The position numbers and the translations under genes were made by a program. A stretch of DNA of 6,042 bases from Pseudomonadota bacterium (lineage in GTDB: Bacteria; Pseudomonadota; Alphaproteobacteria; UBA8366; JADFVY01): NCBI GenBank assembly GCA_030671915.1, contig DAOVHN010000167.1, positions 1 through 6,042 of the forward strand, in the 5' to 3' direction. A model generated the notes under the pieces. The model made no database searches. It was not told the DNA's origin and saw only the letters and a list, made by a program, of their open reading frames with translations. Shown here piece by piece: positions 5,415 through 6,042 of this stretch (positions are counted from its first letter, which is position 1; every line of letters begins with the position of its first letter).

Positions 5415-6042
5415 CTACTGGGCGGCTGAGAAGCTGAAATTGGCCTCAACCGCGCCGCCGGCGGCCACGGTAATCTTGGCCTCCTGGAGCCCGATGGTCG
5501 GGTGCCAGGCCTTCAGCTTGTAGTCGCCGGGCGGGATGTCGCCGATTTCGAACGAACCGTCCTCGCCGACCACCACCGCATAGGGATGCGGCGGCGCCAT
5601 CAGGAAGCCGAACATGAAGTTATGCGCCTCGCAGTTGATCGAGATGTAAGGCGAGCGGCGCGGCTTGACGTCCTGTTCTATGTCGCCCGGATCGGGCTGG
5701 CCGAAGTTGAACATGGTGCGCTTGACCACGCGGCCCTTTTCGACGCCGATCATCTCGCGGGTGTTGATATTGTGCAACACGCCCTTGTCGCTGTTGCGGA
5801 TGACGATCGGCCCGGGACGCAGGACCTGGGCCCAGGGGACAAAACGGCAGCCCTTCTGGTCGACGACATACTGGCCGCCCACCGGTTTCTCCCAGGCCTT
5901 GCCTTCCTTGATCTTGGCTATGAACACGAAGACGCCGCGCAGCGCGCCGTCCTTCACATCGATCCAGACCACCTCGCGCTCGCCCGTGCCGCAGACGTCG
6001 GGGTTCTTGGTAATGAGGATATTCTCGATCGCGGAATCGGGA
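5415..6042 (-). CDS. Cupredoxin / carboxypeptidase regulatory-like periplasmic protein (5' end cut by window)
   Basis: The frame is open to the window edge, giving 208 whole codons before the stop. An apparent GTG start at 5972 is internal, because the frame upstream reads KNPDVCGTGEREV, a typical part of this family (INxDVCG). So the true start and any signal peptide lie outside the window. Two parts are visible. The first is cupredoxin-like: KGCRFVPW, IRNSDKGVLHNIN, then INCEAHNFMFGF. His at 5772-5774, Cys at 5631-5633, His at 5622-5624 and Met at 5613-5615 could form a type 1 copper site (family pattern CxxHxxM). The second is a carboxypeptidase regulatory-like beta-sandwich: HPYAVVVGEDGSFEIGDIPPG, then YKLKAWHPTIG. 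The common family forms C-x-F-x-PH and HNVH read CRFVPW and HNIN here, so two usual histidines are replaced. It lies 24 bases upstream of the oxidase gene, in the same operon. It may be an electron carrier or an assembly or surface component; copper binding is unproven. Confidence 0.85.
   Translation of the reverse strand, partial: PDSAIENILITKNPDVCGTGEREVVWIDVKDGALRGVFVFIAKIKEGKAWEKPVGGQYVVDQKGCRFVPWAQVLRPGPIVIRNSDKGVLHNINTREMIGVEKGRVVKRTMFNFGQPDPGDIEQDVKPRRSPYISINCEAHNFMFGFLMAPPHPYAVVVGEDGSFEIGDIPPGDYKLKAWHPTIGLQEAKITVAAGGAVEANFSFSAAQ

Larger units (their letters stand above)
1..6042 (-). other. Probable single operon for a cytochrome c-linked bd-type respiratory complex
   Basis: Five genes (and one possible mini-ORF) lie head to tail on the minus strand with gaps of 24, 48, 2 and 12 bases. 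Stops and ribosome binding sites overlap or adjoin at three junctions. No promoter or terminator is visible, so both operon ends lie outside the window. The products together would carry bd-type hemes, five c-type hemes, one putative heme b domain and one possible copper site. Co-transcription is inferred from spacing; the shared complex is inferred from gene content. Confidence 0.75.

Noticed and set aside
5970..5972. GTG as the start of the cupredoxin-like gene
   Set aside because: The frame stays open upstream to the window edge and encodes family-typical residues (DVCGTGEREV), so this GTG is an internal valine codon.

Overview
The window is a single, tightly packed block of genes, all read on the minus strand, so transcription runs from high to low coordinates. 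No gap between genes exceeds about 50 bases, and I see no internal promoter, terminator, RNA gene, mobile element or CRISPR array. Both ends are cut: the first gene enters from beyond position 6042 and the last runs out past position 1. The DNA is GC-rich with strong GC bias at third codon positions, which creates long spurious open frames on the plus strand. Genes start with ATG behind clear Shine-Dalgarno sites. This fits a Gram-negative, aerobically respiring bacterium, perhaps a proteobacterium. The sequence alone does not fix the taxon, and the gene set also recalls Nitrospirota-type respiratory clusters.

In order of transcription: (1) 6042-5415, the end of a periplasmic cupredoxin/carboxypeptidase-regulatory-like protein with a possible copper site; (2) 5390-3252, a 712-residue polytopic membrane protein related to subunit I of cytochrome bd oxidase (CydA), with a Sec signal peptide and many extra membrane helices; (3) 3255-3196, a possible 19-codon mini-ORF with a very good ribosome binding site, bridging the oxidase gene and the next; (4) 3203-2214, a membrane-anchored two-heme cytochrome c; (5) 2211-1249, a cytochrome c with three N-terminal membrane helices and one heme; (6) 1236-1 (cut), an exported two-heme cytochrome c fused to an ethylbenzene-dehydrogenase-type heme b domain.

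The genes most likely encode one membrane-bound respiratory complex on the outer face of the cytoplasmic membrane. The CydA-like protein would carry the b/d-type hemes and the oxygen (or other small-molecule) reduction site. Five c-type hemes, a putative heme b domain and a possible copper protein would deliver electrons to it. The CydA homolog keeps residues that can be matched to the heme ligands of CydA, but it lacks the long quinol-binding Q-loop and an intact GRQPW motif, and no CydB gene is present. My main inference is a cytochrome c-linked, not quinol-linked, bd-type oxidase or a related reductase. The substrate and the natural electron donor cannot be read from this window.
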